Assembly: GCA_030609125.1 (NCBI GenBank)
Contig: JAUWCW010000126.1
Span: forward strand, 1 to 6,228
DNA: 6,228 bases
From: Candidatus Rokuibacteriota bacterium
GTDB lineage: Bacteria; JAUVQV01
Reading direction: 5' to 3'
Position numbers and translations under genes: made by a program. The notes beneath the pieces are model-generated. The model made no database searches and had not been told where the DNA came from. It saw only the letters and a program-made list of their open reading frames with translations. Shown here piece after piece: positions 5,786-6,228 of this stretch (the stretch's first letter is position 1; the number at the start of each line of letters is the position of its first letter).

Positions 5786-6202
5786 ATGACGACGGCACGG
5801 TTCGGCGTTTCCATTGAAGAGAGGCTTCTGAAAAGGTTCGACCGGATCATCGGGAACAAGGGCTGCCGGAACCGCTCGGAAGCGATCCGCGACCTGATCC
5901 GCGACCACCTGGTGAGCGAACAGTGGGAGGCCGGCACGGAGGAGATGGCGGGAACGATAACCCTCGTCTACTCGCACGACACGCGGGAGCTGACCGACAC
6001 CCTCACCGATATCCAGCACCACTACCACGCCGCCGTCGTTTCCACGACGCACATCCATCTTGACGGGCACAACTGCCTGGAAGTGCTCATCGTGAGAGGG
6101 AAGGGCGGTGAGATCCGAAAGATCGCCGACAGGCTCATCGGCACCAAGGGCGTGATCCACGGGAAGCTCACGCTCACCACCACCGGCCAGGGGATGGGCT
6201 GA
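5786..6202 (+). CDS. nikR: Nickel-responsive transcriptional regulator NikR
   Basis: This 138-residue protein (E. coli NikR 133) represses nickel-uptake genes when Ni(II) is bound. Residues 1-45 form the ribbon-helix-helix DNA-binding domain: strand TTARFGVSI, then helices containing NRSEAIRDLIRDHL (29-42), almost a NikR signature. Residues 55-133 form the ACT-like metal-binding and tetramerisation domain. The square-planar nickel ligands are all present: H78 in QHHYH, H89 and H91 in THIHL, and C97 in HNCLEV, matching H76, H87, H89 and C95 of E. coli. In the DNA-reading strand E. coli R3 aligns with R5, while T5 aligns with G7, fitting a different operator half-site. The start at 5786 has AAAGGG eight bases upstream. 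Earlier in-frame ATGs at 5711 and 5747 lie in the promoter or operator and would add residues foreign to the family. The gene diverges from livK and appears to lead a nickel-uptake operon. Confidence 0.96.
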   Translation: MTTARFGVSIEERLLKRFDRIIGNKGCRNRSEAIRDLIRDHLVSEQWEAGTEEMAGTITLVYSHDTRELTDTLTDIQHHYHAAVVSTTHIHLDGHNCLEVLIVRGKGGEIRKIADRLIGTKGVIHGKLTLTTTGQGMG

Positions 6203-6217
6203 GGGGAGACACGCGGC

Positions 6218-6228
6218 ATGCACATGTC
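6218..6228 (+). CDS. Start of a downstream gene, possibly an ECF nickel/cobalt permease (NikM/CbiM type), partial
   Basis: Fifteen bases after the nikR stop, ATGCACATGTC begins a frame reading Met-His-Met-(Ser). A GAGGGGAG Shine-Dalgarno-like stretch (6201-6208), overlapping the nikR stop, lies nine bases upstream. NikM/CbiM S-components begin with Met-His because their N-terminal amine and His2 are metal ligands, and MHM(A/S)DAL-type starts are familiar in delta-proteobacteria. nikR next to nikMNQO-like genes is a known arrangement there. Only three complete codons are visible, so the identity is an inference from context; hypA-like genes (MHE...) are a weaker alternative. Confidence 0.45.

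Noticed and set aside
5482-5937. N-terminal extension of livK beyond 5481
   Set aside because: The frame is open but crosses the promoter and part of nikR. The signal peptide and the AAGGAGGAGGT site fix the start at 5481.
1-6228. CRISPR arrays, tRNA/rRNA genes, insertion sequences or integration sites
   Set aside because: I saw no regularly spaced repeats, cloverleaf or transposase sequence. Almost all bases are covered by transporter, cytochrome and regulator genes.

Overview
The window is GC-rich and compact. It holds a divergently arranged pair of transcription units. On the minus strand is a complete high-affinity branched-chain amino acid (HAAT/Liv-type) ABC transporter operon, read right to left: livK-type binding protein (4198-5481), livH and livM permeases, livG and livF ATPases, then a five-haem c-type cytochrome (56 to about 740) and the first codons of another gene leaving the left edge. 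On the plus strand is nikR (5786-6202), a nickel-responsive ribbon-helix-helix repressor, followed at the right edge by the first codons of what looks like an ECF-type nickel permease. A secreted multihaem cytochrome, a Liv system, a NikR close to the archaeal/delta-proteobacterial type, and a GTGTTAC-N14-GTAACAC operator together suggest a Desulfobacterota (former delta-proteobacterial) anaerobe. That assignment is an inference from gene content, not from a marker gene.

The Liv genes are tightly packed. livH/livM and livM/livG overlap by four bases (ATGA), livG and livF are 7 bases apart, and the cytochrome reading frame begins inside or right at the end of livF. The only sizeable gap, between livK and livH, carries a perfect 14-base inverted repeat, which probably sets livK mRNA above the permease and ATPase mRNA. 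The 304-base divergent intergenic region (5482-5785) holds a good sigma70-type livK promoter, a 31-codon leader ORF overlapping the livK start, a helically phased TGTTGACA direct repeat, and the nikR promoter with an overlapping NikR operator.

In function, LivK would capture an amino acid or similar small solute in the periplasm, LivH/LivM form the channel, and LivG/LivF drive import. The ATPase pair looks asymmetric: LivG lacks a recognisable LSGGQ signature and LivF lacks the switch histidine, so one composite ATP site should be canonical and the other degenerate. NikR would repress its own promoter and the presumed nickel transporter when Ni(II) is plentiful. I see no clear new defence or mobile system. 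The points most worth a second look are the NikR operator overlapping its own promoter, the cytochrome gene without a believable start codon, the asymmetric ATPase pair, and the leader ORF of livK.
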